This document shows, one piece after another, positions 16,697 to 25,556 of a stretch of 64,000 bases of DNA (position 1 is the first letter of the stretch; each line of letters starts with the position of its first letter). The DNA comes from Paenibacillus phytohabitans (GTDB lineage Bacteria > Bacillota > Bacilli > Paenibacillales > Paenibacillaceae): positions 1 through 64,000 of the forward strand of contig NZ_WHOB01000088.1 of NCBI RefSeq assembly GCF_013141775.1, given 5' to 3'. The notes beneath the pieces are model-generated. The model saw nothing but the letters and a program-made list of their open reading frames with translations. It was not told the DNA's origin and did no database searches. The position numbers and the translations under genes were made by a program.

Positions 16697-18778
16697 TTAG
16701 TTCACAGTTGACTCTTGTTTCTCCGCTACTGGCGGAAGATTTTTTTTGGGGACTCCATCGAGCCCATATTCTGAGTCATAAGCTTCAAATATTTTGCGGG
16801 CCACCGGTGCAGCACTGTTCGATCCAAAGCCGCCTTCCGGAATGATCACCGCTACAGCAAGCTTGGGATGCTCGCGCGGAGCATAAGCAATGAAGACTCC
16901 GTTGTCACGGACCGCACCGTACGCATCCATTTCAGAGGTCCCTGTCTTGCGGGCGAAGTCATACGGGAATCCGTCAAACACCTTAACTGACGTGTTCATC
17001 CCCTGCTTGATCTCCTTCCAGTACGAAGGATCAAACGTAATTTTGTCCAGCACTTCCCGTCCGAATTCCTTAACCGTATGGCCTTCGGCATCTGTAATCC
17101 TGCTGACCAGCTGCGGCTTGATCCGTTCCCCTTCATTGGCAAGCGTCGCTGTATACTGGGCAAGCTGCAGTGCGGTATATTTACCTTTCTGACCGAAGGA
17201 GGCAAAGACTAACGCCGCCTGGACAGAACCCGCTTGCTTCGTGTTAATATAATCGGCAACTCCGGCACTCTCACCCGGCAGTCCGCTTTGTGTCGACACC
17301 CCAAGTCCGAAGGCTTTCATATACTTGTCCCATACCGCGATTCCTTCACTCTGATACTTCTTATAGAGCGCATTGCCGACCCAGTCTACCATAAAAGCAT
17401 TGGATGACTCCTGGATCGCCTTGGCCGGATCAAGCGGCCCCAGAACGTGACCGGAGGAATTGCTCACTGAGGAACTGTCATCTTTGCCGAAATATGCGAT
17501 TCCCTTGTCCGTATACGTATCGGTGGTGGTGAACAATCCTTCATTTAGACCAATTAACACACTTAACGGTTTGATCGTGGAACCCAGGAAAATCAAGGAC
17601 TTCAGCCCATTGCCTGAGAAGCCGGAGATATTCTCATTAATCGTCCCGTTCTGGTAATTATCCTTGATCTTATCGTACACTTCCGGCAGCAGCTTCTCGG
17701 CATTCCAGACATTCGTATCATAGTCAGGCATACTGGCCATGGCTACCACATTGCCTGTATCCACTTCCATCGCAACCGCATACCCGGTTAGGGCATCCGG
17801 ATGATACTTACCCTGTACCGGATTGGTATGCAGCCAGCGGATCTGATCCATAATCGCCTGCTCTGTCTTCATTTGCACGCTTTTATTGATCGTCATCCAG
17901 ATATCGTTGCCCTTGACAGGCGGAACCGATGCAATGACTTCCTCAGCCATGTTCTGCGGATTAACGGAGAGGGTCTGATAACCGTTCTTGCCTCTAAGCT
18001 CGCGCTGATATTGCTGTTCGAGACCATAGATACCGACAAATTCATCTTCCCTGTAAGTCAGGCCGGGATCAGCACCCGTTTGTTTCATGGCATTACGGAT
18101 ATTCTTGTATATATTATAGTCCTCTGTAGAACGGAACAGCTTCATATAACCTACCGTCTGAACTGCCACTGTATCCTTGTCATAATGGCGGACGCTTTCT
18201 TCCACAACAGCTACCCCAGGATAGCTTTCCTTGTTCTCCATGAAATGAGCGATTTCCTTCACTGTCAATCCCGTCTTGATTTTGCGCGGGACATAACCAA
18301 GCGATTTCTTATAATCAAGATCCAGCAGAGCAAGGATATCCTCCTGCGAGAGTTTTTTGGCGGAAGGATCACCATATTCATTAAAAACTGACGTGAGCCG
18401 CGCCACCAGTGAATTCGTCCTTGCCTTGGCTTGAGCAGTGAAGTCGTATACTCCGGTGTCCTTATTCTTGGCTTTGGCTGTATATTCATTGGTTAAAGTG
18501 ATATATAACGACTGAATGGATGTGGAATAGGCAAGTTTCTCACCGCCGGCAGCATGAATAATTCCCCGGATCGCCGCAAGCGGCACATCCTTGGTCTCCC
18601 GGCTGGCCTCGACCTCAGTAAGCTCAGGACTCTCCACAAACTGCAGCCCTGCAAGGCGGATAATAATGATGCAGAAAATAAAAAAAGTGCCGAAGAAAAA
18701 CAGATTTATGCGTAAACTCAGGTAGTTTCGGGCAGAACCTCCATCCGGGCGGGAGCCCGGCTTACCGAACCATCTCAC
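16697..18778 (-). CDS. Class B penicillin-binding protein, tandem paralogue
   Basis: A 693-residue paralogue of the neighbouring PBP. The two align without gaps from residue 1 to at least 460, and STIK (400-403) and SSN (458-460) fall at identical positions; KTG occurs in RKTGTSEM. It lacks most of the Ala/Thr/Gly tail of its partner. The GTG start at 18778 follows AGGAGAGG. A 92-base gap separates the two genes, so they may be cotranscribed. By analogy with PbpA and PbpH of Bacillus subtilis they may be redundant elongation enzymes; that is inference. Confidence 0.92.
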   Translation of the reverse strand: MRWFGKPGSRPDGGSARNYLSLRINLFFFGTFFIFCIIIIRLAGLQFVESPELTEVEASRETKDVPLAAIRGIIHAAGGEKLAYSTSIQSLYITLTNEYTAKAKNKDTGVYDFTAQAKARTNSLVARLTSVFNEYGDPSAKKLSQEDILALLDLDYKKSLGYVPRKIKTGLTVKEIAHFMENKESYPGVAVVEESVRHYDKDTVAVQTVGYMKLFRSTEDYNIYKNIRNAMKQTGADPGLTYREDEFVGIYGLEQQYQRELRGKNGYQTLSVNPQNMAEEVIASVPPVKGNDIWMTINKSVQMKTEQAIMDQIRWLHTNPVQGKYHPDALTGYAVAMEVDTGNVVAMASMPDYDTNVWNAEKLLPEVYDKIKDNYQNGTINENISGFSGNGLKSLIFLGSTIKPLSVLIGLNEGLFTTTDTYTDKGIAYFGKDDSSSVSNSSGHVLGPLDPAKAIQESSNAFMVDWVGNALYKKYQSEGIAVWDKYMKAFGLGVSTQSGLPGESAGVADYINTKQAGSVQAALVFASFGQKGKYTALQLAQYTATLANEGERIKPQLVSRITDAEGHTVKEFGREVLDKITFDPSYWKEIKQGMNTSVKVFDGFPYDFARKTGTSEMDAYGAVRDNGVFIAYAPREHPKLAVAVIIPEGGFGSNSAAPVARKIFEAYDSEYGLDGVPKKNLPPVAEKQESTVN

Positions 18779-18889
18779 AGCATGTCCTCTCCTTGTATGT
18801 TATGCAAAACCGTGTATCCGGCAGTCCACAGGCAGAGCTCTTCTTACACGCTGTTATTGTACCATAGATGGAGGAGCTCCCGCTTCTTG

Positions 18890-20032
18890 TCAGAGGATGT
18901 TTTCCTTGATATGCGTTGAATCGAAATCCTTGGTATTGAACCAGTTACCGCTGCTGGCCCAGGTAGAATCCAGCGGAATCCAGGCTTCCCTGCTGCTGAT
19001 ATAGACCTCATTCCAGGCATGGGGGCCATAACCGCCCTGCCCGTCATAGCCCCTGCCGGTTACAACCCGCACCTGAAGGCCCTGCGAACGGGCCATCATG
19101 GCATAGAGGCGGGCATAATCTATACATACCCCCAGCCGGGTATCAAAGGTATCCTGCGGAGTCTGCTCATGCCAGATCCGTTTCTGCTCATAGTTCTCTG
19201 CCTTGGTATAGTCATAGGTGATGCGTGAGCCGATCCAATCATAGAGCAGCTTGGCCTTCTCTTCATCCCCGTCAGCCTGTCCGGCAATATCTGCGGCTGC
19301 ACCGGCGATGTCCGCGGAGATATCATGGTCAATCACTTCATATTTGCGCCGCAAAATATCATTCATCTCGGCGGCTACCGCCTTGGTCAGCACCGGAAGC
19401 TTACCCCGGACCTGTTCACCGGCCAGCGGCTCAAATACCGCTGCCGCACTCTGGCTGTAGATCGGCGAGGACTCCACGTAGCGGCTGAAGCCGCTGTCCG
19501 GATTCAGCCCTACGCCGATGTAGAGCGCGAAGACCAGGACAAGTGCGCGGGCAAGCCCTGCAGCGAAGCCGAGAACGGCACCGCTCAGGCGGCTGGCCCC
19601 CGTAATCTTCCCTGTAGTCCTTGAAGAAAAGCGCGGCAGCCGGAAAGGCAGGAGCAGGAACAGCAGACCCAGCATTAGGCGGATCAGGCTGTAGGACAGA
19701 AGGAGCAGGAGCAGGAACCGCACAAGAGGAGAGTTCGCCAGCACCGATACTGCTGTGTAATACACCTGCTGCCACTGGCTCAGCCGGATGTCAGGCAGAA
19801 CAACGCCTGATGCCCACTCCCCGGCTAGTGGCGAGAGGTATACAGCGGCCGGAACCGCCATGATCAGGGCCGCGATCGCCATTATTCCTGAGCCGAGCAG
19901 TCCAAACAGCCCTCCGGCTGCTCTTTTGAAGCCCCGGCCCCAACCCTGCAGTACGGAGAACAGCACGACCACCAGCAGGACGATCGAGATGATATTGGCC
20001 TCACTAAGACTATCTATCCAGCTGTTTAGCAT
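18890..20032 (-). CDS. CvpA-like membrane region fused to a transglutaminase-like domain
   Basis: A 380-residue protein. Residues 1-180 hold about four membrane helices in a CvpA-like arrangement (GWGRGFKRAAGGLFGLLG). Residues 255-360 form a transglutaminase-like domain with the full triad: Cys303 in RLGVCIDYARL, His338 in GPHAWNEV and Asp355 in PLDSTW. Such domains are often cysteine proteases facing outward. It sits directly upstream of the PBP pair on the same strand, which suggests envelope work. The peptide or protein substrate is unknown. Confidence 0.88.
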   Translation of the reverse strand: MLNSWIDSLSEANIISIVLLVVVLFSVLQGWGRGFKRAAGGLFGLLGSGIMAIAALIMAVPAAVYLSPLAGEWASGVVLPDIRLSQWQQVYYTAVSVLANSPLVRFLLLLLLSYSLIRLMLGLLFLLLPFRLPRFSSRTTGKITGASRLSGAVLGFAAGLARALVLVFALYIGVGLNPDSGFSRYVESSPIYSQSAAAVFEPLAGEQVRGKLPVLTKAVAAEMNDILRRKYEVIDHDISADIAGAAADIAGQADGDEEKAKLLYDWIGSRITYDYTKAENYEQKRIWHEQTPQDTFDTRLGVCIDYARLYAMMARSQGLQVRVVTGRGYDGQGGYGPHAWNEVYISSREAWIPLDSTWASSGNWFNTKDFDSTHIKENIL

Positions 20033-20083
20033 CTCTCTCGCTCCTCCTTCTGCGGCTATATAGTCCTTGGTTCAGCTGCACTT

Positions 20084-20527
20084 TTATTTGCCGGCCTGTT
20101 TCCGGGCTTCATCGATAAATGTTTTGGTGGTATCCGTTACACTCCACTTTCCAAGACTGACCCCGCGGAAGATTACTTCAACCTTATCCTCTGCTGCTGA
20201 GCCCTTCACTTCCAGGTTCGGAGTCGTGATCGTAAAAGTACCGTCACCGCCGGAGGTATACACCGCATCCTGCGCTTCCTTAAGCATGACTTCCTGCGCT
20301 TCGTTCTTCAGTGTGCTGACCGTCCCGTCCGCCACTTTGTTAACAGCATTACCTATCTGATCCATGGTCACCCCGCTGTAGATGAACAGGCCTGCAACGA
20401 TAATGATAACAATTGCCCATTTCAGTACAGTCTTAACGAGATTAATTACTGCAAACAGCAGGACAAGCGCAATAACGATAACAAGCCAATTCTCTCTGAT
20501 AAATTGTGACCACACTGCCGGATCCAT
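20084..20527 (-). CDS. Small membrane-anchored protein of unknown function
   Basis: A 147-residue protein. Two close hydrophobic segments (about 14-33 and 37-51) lead into an Ala/Val/Lys-rich, probably extracytoplasmic domain. I place the start at the ATG at 20527 (MDPAVWSQF) after AGGGGTG; in-frame GTG codons slightly upstream are possible. It precedes the CvpA/transglutaminase gene by 51 bases and is probably cotranscribed. A Fur-type palindrome overlaps its putative -10 box. I do not recognise the family. Confidence 0.8.
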   Translation of the reverse strand: MDPAVWSQFIRENWLVIVIALVLLFAVINLVKTVLKWAIVIIIVAGLFIYSGVTMDQIGNAVNKVADGTVSTLKNEAQEVMLKEAQDAVYTSGGDGTFTITTPNLEVKGSAAEDKVEVIFRGVSLGKWSVTDTTKTFIDEARKQAGK

Positions 20528-20593
20528 CAATTTCACAACACCCCTATCGCAAATTTCGCCACTCCGGAACTCCTGTCCCGTCAGACATTTCAA

Positions 20594-20608
20594 TAATAAT
20601 CATTATTA
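20594..20608 (-). promoter_or_regulatory. Fur/PerR-type 7-1-7 palindrome over a -10 box
   Basis: TAATAAT-C-ATTATTA is a perfect 15-bp inverted repeat (17 bp with flanks) of the 7-1-7 form bound by Fur-family repressors. It differs by one base per half from both the Fur and the Per consensus. A TATAAT for the minus-strand gene (20610-20605) overlaps it. The start codon is 67 bases downstream; the MFS gene on the other strand is 176 bases away. Confidence 0.5.
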
Positions 20609-20783
20609 TACATGAATGCCTCTTATAATTCATGGTTCCCGGGCTGCAGAAGCGCATACAGAGTTTGGCCAAGAAAATGGTATAAGCCCCCTCCGGCGCA
20701 CGTAAAGTACAAGTAGGCCGTTTCTTCCAAGTGAATTCCGTTCCATTACTCATCGGCTGGCCACCAATCTGGAGGTGTTACCC

Positions 20784-21959
20784 GTGAAAACCGCGCTGTG
20801 GCTGTATCTATTTCTGTTCCTGGCCTTCTTTGATCTGCATGCCCAGTATCCCATTCTGACACCGTTTGCCATGTCTTTGGGAGCTGGGCCGGCCTTCATC
20901 GGCTGGATGATGGGGATGTATTCGCTGACCCACCTCCCCGGCAACCTGCTGGCCGGTGTACTGGTTGACCGCAACGGCAGCCGCCGTTACATCGTCTTTG
21001 CCCTTACAGCAGCCGGGCTAATTCTGCTGCTGCAGGCCCATGCCCAGCTGCCCTGGCATCTGCTGCTGCTGCGCGCAGCAAGCGGCTTCGCACTGGCCTT
21101 CCTCTCGCCTGCCTGCATGACCCTGCTGGCCTCCCTCTCCTCTGACCCGGCTACCCAGGGCAAGTACATGTCAGGCCACGGGATCATCCACACGCTGGCC
21201 TCTGTGGTCTCACCGGCGGCCGGTGCGTTCATCGTGGCCAAGGCCGGATATTCCGGTACCTTCAGCACGCTGGGCTGGCTGCTGATCCTGACAGGTGTGA
21301 TGGCCTTCTTCAGTGTCCCGAAGCATTCTCCTGCGCTGGCTGTACACAAACCCGCTCTGCCGCTGCCGCAGGAGAAAGCGGCGAATCCGCTGTCAGCCGA
21401 TATTCCAGTCTCTAAGCGCTACTATCTGCTGCCTTTTTTCGTATCCTGCTCCCAAGGGGTACTCTTCTTTGAACTTCCGCTGTCTCAAGGAAGCGGCGGA
21501 ATGATTTCGACCGGAATTCTGCTGTCGCTGCTCAGCTTGGGGGCACTACTGACCCTCAGCCTGTTCTTCCTGAACCGGCTGGCCCCTGGCATCCGCATTG
21601 CTGCCGCCCTGCTGGGAATGGCGATCTGCTTCTTCACTCTGGCCGCCTTCCGCAGCATCCCGGCGGGAGCCGTTCTGTTCATGCTGGGCGCAGCCAAAGG
21701 TGTGTTATTCCCGGCCATGGCTTCCCTATTCATCAGTCTGGGCGGTGCAGGCCGGATGGGCCGTACCTTCTCGCTGCAATCCATCGCCATGTCGCTCGGG
21801 GCATTTGCCGGGCCGGTAGCCGCCGGACAGCTGCGGGACTATGTCTCCCCTTACTTCATTGCCTTCGTGCTGCTGATGACAGCCCTTCTGCTGCTTCCCC
21901 CCGGGAGATCCGGCAGTCCCGCTGCATATTCTCCGAGCTTGAACGGCCATGCCGCCTGA
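20784..21959 (+). CDS. Major facilitator superfamily transporter
   Basis: A 391-residue polytopic protein with 11-12 helices. The MFS loop 2-3 signature is GVLVDRNGSRR (about 55-65), preceded by IGWMMGMYSLTHLPGNLLAG. The central cytoplasmic loop lies near residue 190. The GTG at 20784 is six bases after GGAGGTG and is preferred over a GTG inside that site. Substrate unknown; drug or metabolite efflux are both possible. GC-rich codon use resembles the surrounding genes. Confidence 0.9.
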   Translation: MKTALWLYLFLFLAFFDLHAQYPILTPFAMSLGAGPAFIGWMMGMYSLTHLPGNLLAGVLVDRNGSRRYIVFALTAAGLILLLQAHAQLPWHLLLLRAASGFALAFLSPACMTLLASLSSDPATQGKYMSGHGIIHTLASVVSPAAGAFIVAKAGYSGTFSTLGWLLILTGVMAFFSVPKHSPALAVHKPALPLPQEKAANPLSADIPVSKRYYLLPFFVSCSQGVLFFELPLSQGSGGMISTGILLSLLSLGALLTLSLFFLNRLAPGIRIAAALLGMAICFFTLAAFRSIPAGAVLFMLGAAKGVLFPAMASLFISLGGAGRMGRTFSLQSIAMSLGAFAGPVAAGQLRDYVSPYFIAFVLLMTALLLLPPGRSGSPAAYSPSLNGHAA

Positions 21960-21978
21960 TTCCAGCCGCATTCGCCAG

Positions 21979-22018
21979 CAATCACCCGCATTTTTTCTGC
22001 CGGGTGATTGTTTGTTTG
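21979..22018 (+). terminator. Intrinsic terminator of the MFS gene
   Basis: AATCACCCG / CGGGTGATT stem over a T-rich loop, followed by GTTTGTTTG. Confidence 0.75.
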
Positions 22019-22140
22019 ATGACGTTTGTTTTTACGACATTTCCCGGGGAATGAATACATATTGCTCTTTGAACTGTTAAAATTGGCGAAGCTTAGGTAC
22101 AATATCGTCATAACCAACTACGATCCGGGAGTGAGCAACA

Positions 22141-22491
22141 ATGTCTATTACCATTATTGTCGAAGGCAAGAATGACCGCAGCCGGCTGAGACGGCTGCTC
22201 GCGCCGGAGGTCGACATTCTGTGCACTTTCGGCACCTTGAACACACTCAAGCTGGAATCCCTGCGCCGCACTGTCGGTGATGGAGAAGTATACCTGTATA
22301 TGGACAATGACAGCTCCGGCAAAAAAATCCGCGGCGTACTGCGCGATGCCTTTCCCGATGCGGTGCATATGTATACCCGGCGGGGTTATGCCGGTGTCGA
22401 AGGCACTCCTGACGAGTACAGCATCACCCAGCTTGAAAAAGCCGGGCTTGAGGAATATATTCTCTATCCGCAGCCGTTCAGCAACAACTAG
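22141..22491 (+). CDS. Small stand-alone TOPRIM domain protein
   Basis: A 116-residue protein made of one TOPRIM domain: catalytic Glu8 in IIVEGKND and the metal-binding Asp55-Asn-Asp57 in YLYMDNDSSG. Its N-terminal half resembles RNase M5 and DnaG-type TOPRIM domains, but it lacks the RNase M5 C-terminal domain. It may be a nuclease or a nucleic-acid enzyme subunit. The start follows CGGGAG at suitable spacing. It stands alone and ends in a strong hairpin. Confidence 0.85.
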   Translation: MSITIIVEGKNDRSRLRRLLAPEVDILCTFGTLNTLKLESLRRTVGDGEVYLYMDNDSSGKKIRGVLRDAFPDAVHMYTRRGYAGVEGTPDEYSITQLEKAGLEEYILYPQPFSNN

Positions 22492-22516
22492 CTGGCTCCG
22501 GTCTATAGTCAACACC

Positions 22517-22570
22517 AAAAACGCCTTGCCGGTCCCTCCTTAATTGGAAGGAGTCCGGTAAGGCGTTTGG
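22517..22570 (-). terminator. Bidirectional terminator between the TOPRIM and sco genes
   Basis: A long stem (AACGCCTTGCCGG / CCGGTAAGGCGTT with CTCCTT / AAGGAG inside) is flanked by AAAAA and TTT. On the minus strand it ends in TTTTT and follows the sco stop by 15 bases; on the plus strand it follows the TOPRIM gene. Confidence 0.85.
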
Positions 22571-22585
22571 TATATTCCGGCAAAT

Positions 22586-23203
22586 CTATTCACGGGCCAG
22601 CTTCTTAACCGATTCGGCCAGAAACTCGGGAGTCACATTCTCCGTATCGCCGGCATCATATAATCCCCGGAGGCGGTTGGTCCGGTCTACCAGACCAATA
22701 AGGTTGGCATGGGCGAAATCATCCTTACTGTTGCCGTAGATCAGAACCTTGAATGATTCAGCCGCCAGCTTGCGTACCTGCTCCTGATCCCCGCGCAGGA
22801 AATACCAGCCGTTATAATCGGCATGAAACTTGTCGCCGAATGCCCTGATCGCTTCACGTGTGTCGTTCTCCGGGTCAAAGGAAATGGAGACAAATTCAAT
22901 ATCCTTGCCGAAGCTGCCATCCTTCACCAGCAGATCCTGTGTCTGTGACAGCATGTAAGTAGTAATAGGGCACACATCCGGGCATTCGGTGAAGAAGAAA
23001 TAGACCAGCCTTGCTTTGCCTGCCGTATCCGCCAGGCTCACCTGCTGTCCATCCACATTCTCCAGAGAGAAGTCCTGTACCTCCCCGATGACCGGCAGCT
23101 TCTTGTCTCCGAAGCTAAGCGAATTCACTACCAGATAGACGGCCATAATTACCGCCGCCAGCAGCATCAGCCAGGTCCATTTATAGCGTTTCAAGGTCTG
23201 CAC
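22586..23203 (-). CDS. Sco1/SenC-type copper chaperone for cytochrome oxidase
   Basis: A 205-residue membrane-anchored thioredoxin-fold protein. After one N-terminal helix (about 10-27) it has the copper site Cys74-x3-Cys78 in ECPDVCP and the third ligand His165 in FAHANL. Sco proteins deliver copper to the CuA site of cytochrome c oxidase outside the membrane. I prefer the GTG at 23203 after GGGGAGGGG; an ATG 15 bases upstream is inside that site. It lies 57 bases downstream of ctaB, a partner in oxidase assembly. Confidence 0.92.
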   Translation of the reverse strand: MQTLKRYKWTWLMLLAAVIMAVYLVVNSLSFGDKKLPVIGEVQDFSLENVDGQQVSLADTAGKARLVYFFFTECPDVCPITTYMLSQTQDLLVKDGSFGKDIEFVSISFDPENDTREAIRAFGDKFHADYNGWYFLRGDQEQVRKLAAESFKVLIYGNSKDDFAHANLIGLVDRTNRLRGLYDAGDTENVTPEFLAESVKKLARE

Positions 23204-23259
23204 AGGACCCCTCCCCATTCATCATAAGAATCCGTACTTCCACCGCGTGTATCTAAAAT

Positions 23260-24192
23260 TTAACCGTGGATCGTATTCAATACAAGCACAATCAGACTTA
23301 TGGTCAGATAGTTAATGGAGAAGAAGAAATTTTTCTTGGCCCAGGCATCATCATCCTTCGCCTTAAATCCGATTAAGGTTAAATAGAGCCAGGCCAGCGA
23401 CAAAGCTGACGATACAATCAGATAAAATATTCCTGCATAGTCATACATGTACATCAGTACAGGGATAGGCAGCAGCAGTGCCACATAAGGGATCATCTGG
23501 AACTTGGTGCGGCGTGTCCCTTTGACCACTGGAAGCAGCGGGAACCCTGCGGCCCTATACTCCTCTTTGCGGCGGATACCAAGTGCCCAGAAGTGGGGCG
23601 GCTGCCACAGGAAGAGCATGGCGAACAGCAGCCAGGCACCAAGGTCTACGGTTCCGGTAACAGCCACATAACCGATTACAGGCGGCATGGCACCGGAGAT
23701 GGCTCCCACGGATGTGCTCCAGGTAGATGTTCTTTTGAGCCAAAGGGTATACACTACAACATATACGAACATGCCGACGATGCCAAACAGTCCGGCCAGT
23801 ACTCCGCAGAAAGCAAACAGCACAGCCAGGCCGGCAATACCGAGCCCAATGCCGTACAGCAGCACTGTCTGAGGCTTCAGCCTGCCTGTAGGCAAGCCAC
23901 GCTCACGGGTTCTTTCCATCTTCATATCCAGATCCCGGTCGAAATAATTATTGAATACACAGGCCGAGGCCATAACCAGCATAGTGCCGAGCAGGGTAAG
24001 GATTAAGCGCCCATATTGTACATCCCAGCCTGAAGCTACCCAGTAGCCTGCAAAAGCAGCGATCAGATTGGAACGGATAATACCGGGTTTCGTCACCGTA
24101 ATGAAGTCGCGCCAGCTTGCACCTTCCGGTGGAGACTTGGCAGACATTGATGCGGAATCGGAAGAAGCTTGATATCTCAATTGATTGTCCAC
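23260..24192 (-). CDS. ctaB: Protohaem IX farnesyltransferase (haem O synthase)
   Basis: A 310-residue UbiA-superfamily enzyme with about nine helices. The prenyl-diphosphate site N-x3-D-x3-D is NYFDRDLD (Asn81, Asp85, Asp89), followed by the second Asp-rich loop. It adds a farnesyl group to haem B to make haem O, which CtaA converts to haem A. A polar N-terminal tail of about 28 residues precedes the first helix. Cotranscribed with sco; a good promoter lies at 24295-24324. Confidence 0.95.
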   Translation of the reverse strand: MDNQLRYQASSDSASMSAKSPPEGASWRDFITVTKPGIIRSNLIAAFAGYWVASGWDVQYGRLILTLLGTMLVMASACVFNNYFDRDLDMKMERTRERGLPTGRLKPQTVLLYGIGLGIAGLAVLFAFCGVLAGLFGIVGMFVYVVVYTLWLKRTSTWSTSVGAISGAMPPVIGYVAVTGTVDLGAWLLFAMLFLWQPPHFWALGIRRKEEYRAAGFPLLPVVKGTRRTKFQMIPYVALLLPIPVLMYMYDYAGIFYLIVSSALSLAWLYLTLIGFKAKDDDAWAKKNFFFSINYLTISLIVLVLNTIHG

Positions 24193-24294
24193 GTATGGTG
24201 TTCCTCCTTCTAAGGGACTTCTTAACGTTCCGCCGGAGCCTGAGTAACCGTTCGGCTACATCTGGATAATATTACTCGCTCCGCTATTAACTTT

Positions 24295-24324
24295 ATCATA
24301 GCAAACTGGGAAAGACTTTGACAA
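24295..24324 (-). promoter_or_regulatory. Promoter of ctaB-sco
   Basis: Minus strand TTGTCA (24324-24319), 18 bases, TATGAT (24300-24295), about 100 bases ahead of ctaB. Confidence 0.6.
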
Positions 24325-24450
24325 TCATTGACCATGATGTTCATCAATTCGACAATTACGTGACAATATTTATTTCCTCCCCCCTAAATAACTGGACGCT
24401 AAATTGGGTAGTTATTAATAGAGAACTTCCGTACAAAGGAGATCTGACCA

Positions 24451-25455
24451 ATGGATACCGCTACACATTTTGTTATGGGACTGGGACTCGCCGGTCTGTC
24501 GTTCGTTGATCCTTCAGTCGCCGCGAATGGGACACTTGCCGGTGCCGTAATGGTCGCTACTGTACTCGCTTCTCAGGCACCGGATGCTGATACTGCGCTG
24601 CGGCTGAAGGACAACGCAGTTTATATCCGCAATCACAGGGGAATCACCCATTCCCTGCCCTTTTTACTGTTATGGCCGGCTCTGATCACAGTGGTCATAG
24701 GTCCGGTCTTCGGATTAACGGATCTCCATGCCTTAAGCCATATTGCGCTTTGGAGCTTCATCGGCGTTGCCATCCATGTGTTCTCGGATCTGTTCAACAC
24801 CTATGGGACCCAGGCGGCACGCCCGTTCACCGAGAAATGGATTGCCTGGAATATTATCCACATCTTCGATCCGTTCATCTTCGGCAGCCATGCGGCAGCG
24901 ATCATTCTCTGGATCAGCGGGATTGTGCCTCCGGCGCCCTTGTTCATTACGCTATACGCAAGCATCGTCTTGTATTACATCTGGCGGACGCTCGTACATG
25001 CGCGTATCACACGCAACATCAAGAACAAGGATGTGCACCATAATGCTGGTGACCGGTACTTTGTCATCCCTACGATTTCGCCTACACGCTGGAACGTGGT
25101 CAAAGCCAAGCCGGATGGCAGCTACAACGTCGGACTGCTGAACAACGGCAAGCTGGAATGGTTCAAGCATGCGGTGTGCTCCACTCACCCCGCTGTTGAA
25201 CATTCGAAATCCCATCCGGATATTCAGGCTTTTCTGTACTTCACCTCTTACGCTGTCGCCGAGGTCGAAGAGCTGCCCTCTGGTTATATTGTACGCTGGG
25301 GGGATGTTCGTTATTTACACCGTAAGCAATTCCCGTTCGTTGCAGTACTGGTCATGGACAACCAGTATCATCCGCTGAATACTTATGTAGGCTGGCTCAG
25401 CAGTGAGAAGCTCGATGAGCGCTTCGCCATTGATCCGGGGACAGTTAAGACATAG
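24451..25455 (+). CDS. YfhP/YdjM-type membrane metal-dependent hydrolase
   Basis: A 334-residue protein. The N-terminal half has several membrane helices with conserved polar residues of the YdjM/YfhP family (MDTATHFVMGLGLAG, SQAPDADT, NHRGITHS, HVFSDLFNTYGTQ). The Asp and His residues in these motifs suggest a metal site, though the reaction is not known. The C-terminal 130 residues are soluble. The start follows AAAGGAGA. Transcribed away from ctaB and closed by a strong terminator. Confidence 0.88.
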   Translation: MDTATHFVMGLGLAGLSFVDPSVAANGTLAGAVMVATVLASQAPDADTALRLKDNAVYIRNHRGITHSLPFLLLWPALITVVIGPVFGLTDLHALSHIALWSFIGVAIHVFSDLFNTYGTQAARPFTEKWIAWNIIHIFDPFIFGSHAAAIILWISGIVPPAPLFITLYASIVLYYIWRTLVHARITRNIKNKDVHHNAGDRYFVIPTISPTRWNVVKAKPDGSYNVGLLNNGKLEWFKHAVCSTHPAVEHSKSHPDIQAFLYFTSYAVAEVEELPSGYIVRWGDVRYLHRKQFPFVAVLVMDNQYHPLNTYVGWLSSEKLDERFAIDPGTVKT

Positions 25456-25484
25456 CAGCGTAAACAAGGCATATCATGTAGATG

Positions 25485-25517
25485 GATGGCATCCGCCCAT
25501 GCGGATGCCATCTTTTT
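25485..25517 (+). terminator. Intrinsic terminator of the YfhP-like gene
   Basis: GATGGCATCCGC / GCGGATGCCATC perfect 12-bp stem with a 4-base loop, then TTTTT. Confidence 0.92.
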
Positions 25518-25556
25518 AATTTATACGGGCAATGAGTTGAAGTTCACCCTCTTTAC

